From positions 62,001 to 126,000 of the forward strand of contig JACZWU010000003.1 in assembly GCA_022571985.1 (NCBI GenBank): DNA of 64,000 bases, in the 5' to 3' direction. Below the pieces are notes generated by a model. It did no database searches. It worked only from the letters and a program-made list of their open reading frames with translations, and had not been told where the DNA came from. Shown here one piece after another: positions 54,140 through 62,049 of the stretch. This DNA is from Candidatus Zixiibacteriota bacterium. GTDB lineage: Bacteria; Zixibacteria; MSB-5A5; GN15; FEB-12. The position numbers and the translations under genes were made by a program. How positions within the stretch are numbered: the stretch's first letter is position 1; each line of letters starts with the position of its first letter.

Positions 54140-54479
54140 AGGACTTCGACTCCCTCGTGTACATCGGGACTTTGCTGTAAGGCTCAGGATTGTAGGGTTC
54201 TGACCTGCAGGCGCTTTCGCAAAATCAATGGCGAATACTGCCGGTGCCGTGGCGTCCTAAGGCAGTCAAGACTGTATCACATTGGACAATCAGCTCAAGT
54301 TTTACTGACAGGTTCTGTCAGTAGTCTATCTGATATTAGCCCGAGACGGCGACTGGGTTGTTTCCGCCATATTTTTTTGCAGACTTTTGTTTCTTGTATG
54401 AGCAGAGGGGATGGAAGCGAGACCGGCAGGATTGGTCGGTCTTGCTTCTTCTATTTTACAATTTGGAGGGAACCGTAAT
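54140..54479. repeat. Intergenic region between repeats and comM
   Basis: The first part (54181-54210) holds a decayed GTAG-foot copy. The rest shows no gene: an open frame that runs through the repeats (54020-54478) is made of palindrome remains and is not credible. The comM ribosome-binding site GGAGG lies at the end. Confidence 0.5.
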
Positions 54480-56018
54480 ATGTTGTCAAAAATAATGTCA
54501 TCGGCGACGCACGGAGTGGACGCTTATAAAGTAGAAGTTGAGGCAGATATTCAGCAGCAGCTGCCGGCCTTTATAACTGTCGGACTTCCTGAAGGCGCTG
54601 TCAGAGAATCCAAAGAGCGGGTAACATCGGCCATAAAGAATTCCGATTTTGTCTTCCCTTCAAAGCGCATCACCATAAACCTGGCACCGGCCGACCGGCG
54701 CAAAGAAGGTTCGGCCTTTGATCTGCCGATTGCAATCGGGATTCTGGCCGCCACCGGTCAGATAATGCGCGACCGCTTTGACGAATTTGTAGTTTTGGGT
54801 GAGCTTTCTTTAGACGGCGCGCTTCGTCCGGTACCCGGTGTTTTACCGATGGCGCTTTCTTTTCAAAAGCAAAACGGCGTCAGGGGCATCATAGTCCCCC
54901 GCGATAACGCCAAAGAAGCTGCCATTGCCCAGACACTTCCGGTACATCCGGTAAAATCATTACAGGAAGCCGTACATTTTTTAGAAGATGAAAGTTCGAT
55001 TAAGGCTTTTACCGTAGACATAGCTGCCATCTTTAATGAGGCCCGGCATTATCAGGTAGACTTTGCCGATGTCAAAGGCCAGGAGTCCGCCAAACGTGCA
55101 CTCGAAGTTTCTGCTGCCGGCGGACACAATATTATAACAATTGGTCCTCCCGGTTCCGGCAAGACTATGTTGGCCCGGCGGATGCCAACTATTTTGCCGG
55201 ATCTTACTCTGACGGAAGCACTGGAAACTACTAAGATTCATTCGGTAGCCGGCCGGCTTGAGGCCGACCAAGCGCTGATTGCGGTCCGCCCCTTTCGCTC
55301 GCCTCATCACACTATTTCGTACGCTGGATTAATCGGCGGCGGCAGCATTCCCAAACCGGGCGAAGTTTCTTTATCGCACAACGGAGTACTGTTTCTGGAT
55401 GAACTTCCTGAATTCAAAAAGGACGTTTTAGAAATGCTGCGACAGCCTATGGAAGATAATTTCGTGACCATATCACGCGCTTCCACAACTCTGACCTACC
55501 CGGCCGGGTTTATGCTGGTGGCAGCAATGAACCCCTGCCCCTGCGGCTATCACGGTGACCAGAACCATGAGTGTACTTGTTCATCGGGAGAAATTCAAAG
55601 ATATATGTCACGCATCTCGGGACCATTGATGGACCGGATTGACATTCACATATCGGTACCATCCGTTAAGTTCGAGGAGTTGTCTTCGGAAACCAAGGGA
55701 GAGAAATCAGAAATTATCAGAAAGCGCGTCAATCAGGCCCGCCAGAGGCAGCTTGACAGGTTTTCCCACGAAGAGAAAATTTTCTGCAATGCTAATATGG
55801 AGTCCCGGGATATTCGCTCATATTGCAAAATAGATGACAAATCTCAGGCACTATTACAAATGGCCATCACTAAGCAGGGTTTATCAGCCCGGGCTTACGA
55901 CAGAATCTTAAAAGTATCCCGGACGATTGCTGATCTGGCGGCTTCTGACTCAATCGAAACGACCCATGTCGCCGAGGCGGTACATTACCGCTCTTTAGAC
56001 AGAAAGTTGTGGATGTAA
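54480..56018 (+). CDS. comM: ComM/YifB-type magnesium-chelatase-like AAA+ ATPase
   Basis: This 512-residue protein has the ComM layout. An N-terminal Lon-like substrate domain ('[18 protein letters not shown]', '[17 protein letters not shown]') is followed by the Mg-chelatase ATPase. In the ATPase Walker A is '[15 protein letters not shown]', Walker B is '[11 protein letters not shown]', and '[10 protein letters not shown]' is the Cys-rich zinc-like segment of YifB. ComM promotes branch migration during natural transformation (family knowledge). The start at 54480 has GGAGG 9 bases upstream and removes a repeat-derived N-terminal extension of 23 codons. Confidence 0.93.
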   Translation: MLSKIMSSATHGVDAYKVEVEADIQQQLPAFITVGLPEGAVRESKERVTSAIKNSDFVFPSKRITINLAPADRRKEGSAFDLPIAIGILAATGQIMRDRFDEFVVLGELSLDGALRPVPGVLPMALSFQKQNGVRGIIVPRDNAKEAAIAQTLPVHPVKSLQEAVHFLEDESSIKAFTVDIAAIFNEARHYQVDFADVKGQESAKRALEVSAAGGHNIITIGPPGSGKTMLARRMPTILPDLTLTEALETTKIHSVAGRLEADQALIAVRPFRSPHHTISYAGLIGGGSIPKPGEVSLSHNGVLFLDELPEFKKDVLEMLRQPMEDNFVTISRASTTLTYPAGFMLVAAMNPCPCGYHGDQNHECTCSSGEIQRYMSRISGPLMDRIDIHISVPSVKFEELSSETKGEKSEIIRKRVNQARQRQLDRFSHEEKIFCNANMESRDIRSYCKIDDKSQALLQMAITKQGLSARAYDRILKVSRTIADLAASDSIETTHVAEAVHYRSLDRKLWM

Positions 56019-56112
56019 AAAACTGATTCTGTTAGAAATTACTTTCATGTTGTTCTAAGTGAACCTGGGGATCGCTCTAACGTCTTGTCCTGCCTAAATT
56101 TCCCAATTGTCC

Positions 56113-56140
56113 TTGCAGATTCTATATTTTTGGTTATATT
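56113..56140 (+). promoter_or_regulatory. Sigma70-type promoter of the DUF2344-rsmB-PASTA unit
   Basis: TTGCAG and TATATT are 16 bp apart, and the predicted start is about 35 bases before the small open frame at 56181. No other promoter is visible before rsmB. Confidence 0.6.
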
Positions 56141-56180
56141 TCAGACGAATCGTTAACCAGTAACCGAAGCACTTATTTTT

Positions 56181-56330
56181 ATGAAAGAACTTCTGGACGA
56201 GAAGTTTTACAGATCAATCTTTAGGCCCAGCCGCTCGGCCAGGTATGAACTAAGCCTGACCGGTTCCGGTTCTACCACATATTATCACCCTACCATTATT
56301 AAGTCTGTTTTTTTAAATGAAAGACTATAA
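56181..56330 (+). CDS. Small open frame, possible remnant of a radical-SAM partner gene
   Basis: A 49-codon frame follows a good promoter and overlaps the DUF2344 start by 14 bp. The peptide begins 'MKELLDEKFYRSIFRPSRS', which weakly resembles the first residues of the radical-SAM protein that normally precedes DUF2344 genes (a pattern like F-x-x-x-V-x-x-P-S-R-Y). No radical-SAM cysteine motif is present. It could be a deletion remnant, a short translation-coupling leader, or chance. Confidence 0.3.
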   Translation: MKELLDEKFYRSIFRPSRSARYELSLTGSGSTTYYHPTIIKSVFLNERL

Positions 56331-57063
56331 AGCTGTGCAATTTGGGCGTTTTAAAAAGAAGGTCGCTTCAAGAAGTCTGACTGCAGTTTCAGCCAAACGG
56401 CTGCGCATACGCTGGGGTAGAACAGAAAGCCATACTCATTTATCGCACTTAGATAATATACGAACCATTGAAGACGCCATCAGACGTTCTGAAATTCCGG
56501 TAATATATTCACAAGGCAAGCGCCCCAGAATGAAACTTTCGTTCAGTCCGCCGCTGCCAGTTGGCTTTACGTCGGAGACCGAGTTTTTCGATATCAATCT
56601 CAAGCAGGATTTTTCCAGCCAGATGATTAATTCCTTAAGAAAATCAATGCCCGAAGGATTTAAATTACTGGAAGCCAAAGCTGTATTTGCCAGAACAGCT
56701 GCGCTGTCGGAAGTAATCAACCTGGTCGTCTATACCTTGAAACTGGATAATCCAATTGATACCAAGCAACTGCAGTCGCGCATCTACGACATTATGAGCA
56801 AAGATAAAATAATAGTCAGCCGTAAATCAAAATCCGGTCAAAGCGATGTAAATATCCGCAAGTCGATTTATAAAATAGAATATTCTGAGAGGCTGTTAAC
56901 TTTGACACTCGGCATAGGCAGCGAAGGATATGTCCGCCCTACCGAAGTTGGCCGCTTATTATTTGGTATGGATGAAGACGAGGTTTCTAAATTGAAATTC
57001 CACAGAGCAGAAATGTTCCGGCAGGTAGACGAAAACAGTCGCATTCCGGCGATAGAGCTGTAA
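56317..57063 (+). CDS. DUF2344 protein (radical-SAM associated)
   Basis: This 248-residue protein is a full DUF2344 domain: 'KRLRIRWGRTESHTHLSHLD', 'RTIEDAIRRSEIPVIYSQG', 'PRMKLSFSPPLPVGFTSE', then 'FFDINLK'. In most genomes it is fused to, or directly after, a radical-SAM protein and is thought to take part in modifying RNA or protein; the reaction is unknown. Here no radical-SAM gene stands next to it. The ATG is inside the end of the small upstream frame. It is followed by rsmB after 2 bp. Confidence 0.85.
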   Translation: MKDYKAVQFGRFKKKVASRSLTAVSAKRLRIRWGRTESHTHLSHLDNIRTIEDAIRRSEIPVIYSQGKRPRMKLSFSPPLPVGFTSETEFFDINLKQDFSSQMINSLRKSMPEGFKLLEAKAVFARTAALSEVINLVVYTLKLDNPIDTKQLQSRIYDIMSKDKIIVSRKSKSGQSDVNIRKSIYKIEYSERLLTLTLGIGSEGYVRPTEVGRLLFGMDEDEVSKLKFHRAEMFRQVDENSRIPAIEL

Positions 57064-57065
57064 AC

Positions 57066-58424
57066 ATGCTTCAAAAAACAAAATCCAAAACCAGAAATTT
57101 TGATCCCGTAAGAGCCGCCGCTGTTGAAAGTTTAGTTCTCATTGAGCAGGGGCAACAGGTAGATTATGCCATTGAAGGCGTCATCAGAGACAAAAATTTC
57201 AGACCGCTTGATATTCGTTTCCTGTCACAACTGGTCAACGGCGCTACCAAAATGCGAAGACGCTTAGACCATGAACTTCGCTTCTACTTAGCGAAACCAT
57301 CAACCAACCTGCCCCTGCTGCTGGCCAATGTCCTCAGGTTGGGTTTGTACCAGCTTCGCTTCACCGACCGTATCCCCGATGCCGCGGCTGTCTCAGAGTC
57401 GGTCAATCTGGCCATGAGAATGATGGACAGGCCCCGGGCGAATCTGGTCAATGCGGTCTTGCGCGCCTCCATTCGAGATCCGGAAAAAGTGAAGTTTGTT
57501 TCAATTAATGATGATCCCGTTAAACATCTGGCAGATTTTTACAGCTTCCCTGACTATTTCGTAAAATATTGTTACCAGGAATATGGTCTCAAGCAGGCTA
57601 CAAAACTCTTGCAGAATTTCAACAAACCTCCGCACGTAACTTATCGTGTAAACTTTTTGAAAGCTAAGCCGGAGGAAATTATTGAGTTATTGAAAAAGGA
57701 AAAAGTTAAGTTTTCCGAAGGAAAGTTCATATCCGAGTTTTTGCATATTGACCAGGGCGGGCTTCCCTTAGAAAGAGAGTTACTGCAAAGCGGCAAAGTA
57801 TTTGTACAGGATGAGTCAGCCGGTATCGCGGTGCGACTCTTAAACCCCCGCCCGGATCAGAACTGTCTCGATCTGGCCTCTGCTCCGGGAGGAAAATCTA
57901 CTTATATGGCCATTCGCATGCGCAACAAAGGCAGGATAACTTCCGTTGATAAATCGAAAAGGAGATTAGAGGTTGTGGCAGAGAATACCAGGCGCCTTGG
58001 TATAAAAATAGTTTCGCCGGTAGCCTGTGATATTATGGAATTCAAAGGCGGCCCCTTCGACCGGGTTCTGCTTGATCCGCCTTGCACCGGCTGGGGTACT
58101 GCCGGCAAGCATTCTGATTTGCGCTGGAGTAAGACCGCTGATGATGTCAAGAATCTGGCTAAAATCCAAACTGCCATGATTGACCGGGCTGCAAAACTTG
58201 TCAAGCCCGGCGGTGTGCTGGTCTACTCTACCTGCACCATAATGCGTGCTGAAAATGACCAGATCATTGAGGAATTTCTGCTTAGAAATGAAAAATTTGA
58301 AATTGACCCGGCTTCTCAGTTTTTCCCAGCTAAGATTGCGACCGAGCGGGGGTTTGTAAAAACTTACCCCAATGTTTACGATCTCGACGGTGCTTTCTGC
58401 GCCCGTCTAAAGCGTAAGCTGTAA
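57066..58424 (+). CDS. rsmB: 16S rRNA m5C967 methyltransferase RsmB
   Basis: This 452-residue enzyme carries an N-terminal NusB-like RNA-binding domain ('DPVRAAAVESLVLIEQG', residues 9-140) and a C-terminal SAM methyltransferase. The methyl-donor site 'CLDLASAPGGKSTY' is near residue 265, and the catalytic cysteines are in 'LLDPPCTGWGT' and 'LVYSTCTIM'. It methylates C967 of 16S rRNA. It starts 2 bp after the DUF2344 stop and precedes the PASTA gene, a common order. Confidence 0.95.
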   Translation: MLQKTKSKTRNFDPVRAAAVESLVLIEQGQQVDYAIEGVIRDKNFRPLDIRFLSQLVNGATKMRRRLDHELRFYLAKPSTNLPLLLANVLRLGLYQLRFTDRIPDAAAVSESVNLAMRMMDRPRANLVNAVLRASIRDPEKVKFVSINDDPVKHLADFYSFPDYFVKYCYQEYGLKQATKLLQNFNKPPHVTYRVNFLKAKPEEIIELLKKEKVKFSEGKFISEFLHIDQGGLPLERELLQSGKVFVQDESAGIAVRLLNPRPDQNCLDLASAPGGKSTYMAIRMRNKGRITSVDKSKRRLEVVAENTRRLGIKIVSPVACDIMEFKGGPFDRVLLDPPCTGWGTAGKHSDLRWSKTADDVKNLAKIQTAMIDRAAKLVKPGGVLVYSTCTIMRAENDQIIEEFLLRNEKFEIDPASQFFPAKIATERGFVKTYPNVYDLDGAFCARLKRKL

Positions 58425-58578
58425 ACGGCTTGCTCTTCATTTTTTAGTTATCCTCATCTCTTAAAATCTGTATAACAAATTGAGCTGAGAATTATTATTG
58501 ATTTATCCAGCTGTTTTGATGCTTGTTAAAGTTTATTGATCTTAAAATCAAAAGTTAGAAAGTAACGGGATATTTAAT

Positions 58579-59388
58579 TTGAATCAGGTAAGAGCTTCAC
58601 GGCTGGAACAGCCGCAGAGACGGCAACAAGGTTTTATGTCGGACAAATTGCCCTATGGCTCCTGGCAGCGCCGCTTTGTTTTTTGGCTTATCGCTCCGAC
58701 TATTGTCATTTTAATTCTTTACTGGCTGACAAATTCTGTCCTGATGCCAATTATCACGCGCCACGGCGACGAGTTTGTGCTGCCGGACTATATCGACCAG
58801 AAACTGGTCGAAGTTCAGTTGAAGCTGGAACAACTGGGGCTGGGCTATGAGATTGCATCGGAAGAATTCTCTCCCGGCAAAGAAAAGGGCATTATCTTAA
58901 ATCAGTATCCGATTCCCGGCACAAAGGTAAAATCCCAGCGCGCCATCAAATTTATTATCTCGCTTGGACAAAAACTTGTGCCAATTCCGGAATTGTCCGG
59001 CTTGTCGGTGCGGCAGGCGATGCTTGATCTGGAGACCGCCGGTTTGGAACTGGGTGAGATTGCCTGGGCGCATTCCGATACTTTGCCTGAAAAAGTTGTG
59101 GTCTTTTCTTACCCGGCCGGCTCAACCGAAATCCCGCTGGGCTCGCCGGTTAACATTATGGTCAACCGCGGGCGGGCCTCGAACTTTACTTATATGCCGC
59201 GAGTGGTTGGCATGCAGCTAAGCGAAGCGGAAATGCTTCTGGAAGAAAAGATTTTGAAACTGGGGCTGGTAACTTACCGCCGCGATGAAAACTATCTGCC
59301 CGAAACGGTACTGGAGCAATCCGAGAGAGAAGGCAGCGAACTTGACAACTGGACCGAAATAGATCTGGTGGTCAGCAGCACGGAGTGA
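58579..59388 (+). CDS. Membrane-anchored PASTA-domain protein
   Basis: This 269-residue protein has one transmembrane segment near residues 30-52 ('FVFWLIAPTIVILILYWL'). Three PASTA repeats follow, each about 65 residues with a 'VP...G...A...L...GL' pattern (for example 'PELSGLSVRQAMLDLETAGL'). PASTA repeats usually bind muropeptides or beta-lactams and are found on Ser/Thr kinases; no kinase domain is present here. The TTG start at 58579 has ACGGGA upstream; an in-frame ATG at 58636 after AAGG is also possible. Confidence 0.8.
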   Translation: MNQVRASRLEQPQRRQQGFMSDKLPYGSWQRRFVFWLIAPTIVILILYWLTNSVLMPIITRHGDEFVLPDYIDQKLVEVQLKLEQLGLGYEIASEEFSPGKEKGIILNQYPIPGTKVKSQRAIKFIISLGQKLVPIPELSGLSVRQAMLDLETAGLELGEIAWAHSDTLPEKVVVFSYPAGSTEIPLGSPVNIMVNRGRASNFTYMPRVVGMQLSEAEMLLEEKILKLGLVTYRRDENYLPETVLEQSEREGSELDNWTEIDLVVSSTE

Positions 59389-59404
59389 TGTCTCTTATAA
59401 TTCA

Positions 59405-59643
59405 CGAGTAGGTCGAAACCCGCCTCCTGGGTGTGGTTTCGACACCTTCTTACCGTTACTTTCGTGAGTGAGTAGGTCGAAACCCGCCTCCCAGGTGGTG
59501 TTTCGACATTTAAACTAATCTTTGGATTCACATTAAACAAAACGAGCAGGTCAAAACCTCACGATAGCGGGATGGTTTCGATATCTTCATTGCCTTACTT
59601 TCATGAGTAGGTCAAAACCCGCCTCCTGGGTGTGGTTTCGACA
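59405..59643 (+). repeat. Array of four REP hairpins (GTAG-foot family) upstream of the transposase gene
   Basis: Four copies begin near 59406, 59470, 59544 and 59605, spaced 61 to 74 bases apart. Copies 1 and 2 read GTAG then GTCGAAACC, a loop containing CGCCTCC, and GGTTTCGAC or a close variant. Copies 3 and 4 have GTCAAAACC and one mismatch. The spacer also repeats (TTACTTTCGTGAGT and TTACTTTCATGAGT). They lie directly upstream of the REP-associated transposase. Confidence 0.85.
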
Positions 59644-59711
59644 TTCTTTCTCTATTTCACATATCGATAGCAGACTATTGCTACCAGGATATTCTTCTAT
59701 ATACTTGTTAC

Positions 59712-60215
59712 ATGACAAACATAAGACGATATTTTCGTGATGGCGACGTCGTTTTCGTAACCAATGTTACGCATAATCGCATGCCAATCCTTGTAGATAA
59801 TTTTGACCTGCTTTGGAAAGCTGTCGAAACAACCAATCTGAAAACTCGATTCGAAATTATTGCCTGGTCTATTTTACCTCACCACTTCCATATGATAGTT
59901 GACCCCAAAAACAACAATCTTTCGTCACTTATGAAGCGTATAAAACTATCGTTCTCTTGGCACTATCGAAAAAGAGCTGGTTTGGTAAAAGGACGAGTCT
60001 GGCAGAATAGATTTTGGGACCATATTATCAGAAGTGAAGAAGATTTGAATAAACATATCGACTATATACATTACAATGCGGTTAAGCATGGGTTGATTTC
60101 AAACACCATCGATTGGAAATATTCTTCATTTCAAAATTATTATGAGGATGGACTATATTCGAAGGATTGGGGCTCAACTGAAAAATTCTCATTTTCTGGA
60201 GAATTCGGTGAATGA
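59712..60215 (+). CDS. REP-associated tyrosine transposase (IS200/IS605-like, RAYT)
   Basis: This 167-residue protein is a Y1 HUH endonuclease. The metal pair is in 'ILPHHFHMIVDP' (His58-Phe-His60). The RAYT signature 'RVWQNRFWDHIIRSEEDL' (residues about 95-112) is followed by 'HIDYIHYNAVKHGL' with the likely nucleophile Tyr118. RAYTs cut single-stranded REP hairpins at a GTAG foot and can spread REP elements, but they are not classical mobile transposases. It is flanked by five matching hairpins and closed by a terminator. The residues needed for activity look intact. Confidence 0.93.
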   Translation: MTNIRRYFRDGDVVFVTNVTHNRMPILVDNFDLLWKAVETTNLKTRFEIIAWSILPHHFHMIVDPKNNNLSSLMKRIKLSFSWHYRKRAGLVKGRVWQNRFWDHIIRSEEDLNKHIDYIHYNAVKHGLISNTIDWKYSSFQNYYEDGLYSKDWGSTEKFSFSGEFGE

Positions 60216-60227
60216 GGTGCATTAGGA

Positions 60228-60264
60228 TGTCGAAACCTCACCCAGGAGGCGGGTTTCGACCTAC
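60228..60264 (-). repeat. REP hairpin directly downstream of the transposase, inverted
   Basis: GTCGAAACC and GGTTTCGAC flank a loop with AGGAGGCGG, and CTAC follows at 60261-60264. It begins 12 bases after the transposase stop codon and is inverted relative to the four upstream copies, so the gene is bracketed by matching hairpins. Confidence 0.85.
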
Positions 60265-60281
60265 TCCAACAAAGGCCTCAT

Positions 60282-60307
60282 TTGGGCCTCGTGCCCAAGT
60301 TTTTTTA
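60282..60307 (+). terminator. Rho-independent terminator after the REP-associated transposase
   Basis: TTGGGC and GCCCAA pair around a 5-base loop and are followed by seven T residues (60300-60306). It lies just beyond the downstream REP hairpin. Confidence 0.75.
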
Positions 60308-60365
60308 TCAAGCTAACCCCTTTATACGGCTTGTTTTAGGCTATTCGGGGAATCTTTTAAACTCC

Positions 60366-60393
60366 TTGCAAATATTTCGGTATTTACTATATT
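60366..60393 (+). promoter_or_regulatory. Sigma70-type promoter before a candidate structured RNA
   Basis: TTGCAA and TATATT are 16 bp apart. The predicted start near 60400 coincides with the 5' end of a nested stem structure. Confidence 0.55.
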
Positions 60394-60396
60394 AAT

Positions 60397-60481
60397 GGGC
60401 TGTGGTAGGCGGCTAAGGTTGAAGTATGCGCTGGTGAGAGGTTATTTTGCTCTCCACTTGAGATACAAAGCTGCCGAGCCT
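60397..60481 (+). ncRNA. Candidate structured small RNA upstream of ffh
   Basis: Four nested stems are visible: GGCT (60398) with AGCC (60477), GGCGGCT (60408) with AGCTGCC (60469), GTAT (60424) with ATAC (60463), and GTGAGAG (60434) with CTCTCCAC (60450), the last with one bulge. A promoter is placed just upstream. No standard RNA is recognised: the GGAA tetraloop of SRP RNA is absent, although ffh is next. It could also be a large palindrome of the repeat system. Confidence 0.4.
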
Positions 60482-60488
60482 TGTTAAT

Positions 60489-60520
60489 GGGGCAGATGGG
60501 GACATCTGCCGCCCACGAAA
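60489..60520. repeat. Dispersed repeat GGGGCAGATGGGGACA...CCCACGAAA, copy 2
   Basis: GGCAGATG and CATCTGCC form a perfect 8-bp hairpin, followed by GCCCACGAAA. It matches copy 1 at 40152-40190 over its beginning and end. Confidence 0.65.
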
Positions 60521-60532
60521 TTATGAAAACAG

Positions 60533-60605
60533 TTTGTAGGTCAGGAGCCTTGTGCTCCTGACGGTAACATCAAGAGTCAGGACTGCAAGAGTCCTGACCT
60601 ACAAA
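60533..60605. repeat. REP pair (short-loop GTAG-foot hairpins, inverted)
   Basis: Hairpin 1 is GTAG, GTCAGGAGC, a 5-base loop and GCTCCTGAC. Hairpin 2 is GTCAGGACT, GCAAG and AGTCCTGAC, ending in CTAC. The outer TTTGTAGGTCAGGA and TCCTGACCTACAAA form a perfect 14-bp inverted repeat. This is the short-loop variant of the same family as at 50774 and 54038. Confidence 0.8.
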
Positions 60606-60629
60606 AATTTTGAAACAAGTACACTTTGA

Positions 60630-60671
60630 CCCTTCGACCCCGGTCGGGACTGTCGCAGGCTCAGGGTGACT
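60630..60671. repeat. Palindrome CCCTTCGAC...GCTCAGGGTGAC
   Basis: It starts CCCTTCGAC and ends GCTCAGGGTGAC as at 54002-54024, but has an extra internal segment of about 20 bases. It lies directly upstream of the ffh leader. Confidence 0.6.
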
Positions 60672-60701
60672 AAGAATAAATGGTGTGTATAGATAAAAGT
60701 T

Positions 60702-62030
60702 ATGTTTAACAACCTGTCGGAAAAATTAGAAAGCGTCTTTAAGAAGCTTCGCTCTGTCGGCAAGCTCTCGGAGAAAAATATCCAGGAGTCAATGCGCGAG
60801 GTCCGTCAGGCCTTGTTAGAAGCGGATGTTAATTATAAAGTCGCCCGTGATTTTGCCAAAGCTGTGCAGGAAAAAGCTGTCGGACGAGAAGTCCTGGATT
60901 CTATTGATCCCGGGCAGCAGGTCATAAAAATAGTTCATGACGAACTGGTTGCACTTTTGGGGGGCAGTGCCGAGCCTCTGGCTCCGGTTGATAATCCACC
61001 GACTGTTTTTTTGATCTGTGGTTTACAGGGTTCAGGGAAAACAACTCTGGTCGGCAAGCTGGCTTTGATGTACAAGCGCAAAGGTAAAAAGACGCTGGTT
61101 GTAGCGGCCGACATATATCGTCCGGCGGCGGTCAAGCAGTTAAAAGTTCTGGCAGACTCAATTGACGTTGAACATTTCTATCTTGAAAACAAAACCCCGC
61201 AAGAGATATGCAGCGCCGCTCTCAAGTATGCTGAGAAAAACTTTATCGATCTTGTAATCTTAGATACTGCCGGCCGAATGCATGTTGACGCCGAAATGAT
61301 GACCGAGATAACCGAAATAAAAGAGCAGACCAGCCCTCATGAAATTTTACTGGTGGCGGACGCCATGACCGGTCAGGATGCTGTCAATGTCGCCAGAGAG
61401 TTTAACGAACGTCTGAGTATTACCGGCGTTGTACTTTCCAAGCTTGATGGTGACGCCCGTGGCGGCGCGGCGCTATCTATCCGTCAGGTAACAGGCTGCC
61501 CGATTAAGTTAGCTTCGGTGGGCGAAAAGCCGGGAGATCTGGAAGTTTTCCACCCCGACCGTCTGGCCTCCCGCATTCTGGGCATGGGCGATATTGTCGG
61601 CCTTGTGGAAAAAGCACAGGAGCATATTGATCTAAAAAAAGCCGCCGAGATGCAGGAGAAACTTCTTAAGGCACATTTTGACTTTGAGGATTTCTTAGAG
61701 CAGATGGCTCAGTTAAAAAAGATGGGGCCGCTTGAATCAATTATGGGCATGATTCCGGGAATCGGCAAAGCCATGAAGAATATTCAGGTTGATGAAAGAG
61801 CCATGGACCGCATGGTTGCTATCGTACAGTCGATGACAATCCAGGAAAGACAAAACCCGCACCTTCTTGATGGTTCACGCAAAAAAAGAATAGCGATTGG
61901 CTCGGGCAACTCGGTGCAGGCGGTCAATCAATTGATTAAACAGTTTAATGCAATGCAAAAAATGTTCAGCAGTATGAATAAAGGTAAACGAAAAGGCATG
62001 TCAAAAAGTATGATGCCGTTTTTTAATTAA
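60702..62030 (+). CDS. ffh: Signal recognition particle GTPase
   Basis: This 442-residue protein binds signal sequences and 4.5S RNA and delivers ribosomes to FtsY. The N domain (residues 1-90) is followed by the GTPase with G1 'LICGLQGSGKTTLVGKLAL', G3 'LDTAGRMHVD' and G4 'SKLDGDARGGAALS'. The C-terminal Met-rich M domain follows, with 'AMKNIQVDERAMDRMVAI'. The length is normal. It is first in the ffh-rpsP-khpA-rimM-trmD operon. Confidence 0.97.
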   Translation: MFNNLSEKLESVFKKLRSVGKLSEKNIQESMREVRQALLEADVNYKVARDFAKAVQEKAVGREVLDSIDPGQQVIKIVHDELVALLGGSAEPLAPVDNPPTVFLICGLQGSGKTTLVGKLALMYKRKGKKTLVVAADIYRPAAVKQLKVLADSIDVEHFYLENKTPQEICSAALKYAEKNFIDLVILDTAGRMHVDAEMMTEITEIKEQTSPHEILLVADAMTGQDAVNVAREFNERLSITGVVLSKLDGDARGGAALSIRQVTGCPIKLASVGEKPGDLEVFHPDRLASRILGMGDIVGLVEKAQEHIDLKKAAEMQEKLLKAHFDFEDFLEQMAQLKKMGPLESIMGMIPGIGKAMKNIQVDERAMDRMVAIVQSMTIQERQNPHLLDGSRKKRIAIGSGNSVQAVNQLIKQFNAMQKMFSSMNKGKRKGMSKSMMPFFN

Positions 62031-62049
62031 TGTTATGGAGGTTATTTAG

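Noticed and set aside
54020-54478. 152-codon open frame as a gene
   Set aside because: The first part is made of REP and CCCTTCGAC palindromes and its peptide is Cys/Arg-rich low-quality sequence; it ends in the comM leader.
59405-59643. CRISPR array
   Set aside because: The repeats are themselves long inverted repeats with variable stems, the spacers resemble one another, and no cas gene is present; they are REP hairpins.
60397-60481. 4.5S (SRP) RNA gene next to ffh
   Set aside because: The conserved GGAAGGAAGCAGCC-like core and the tetraloop are absent, so it is listed only as an unassigned structured RNA candidate.
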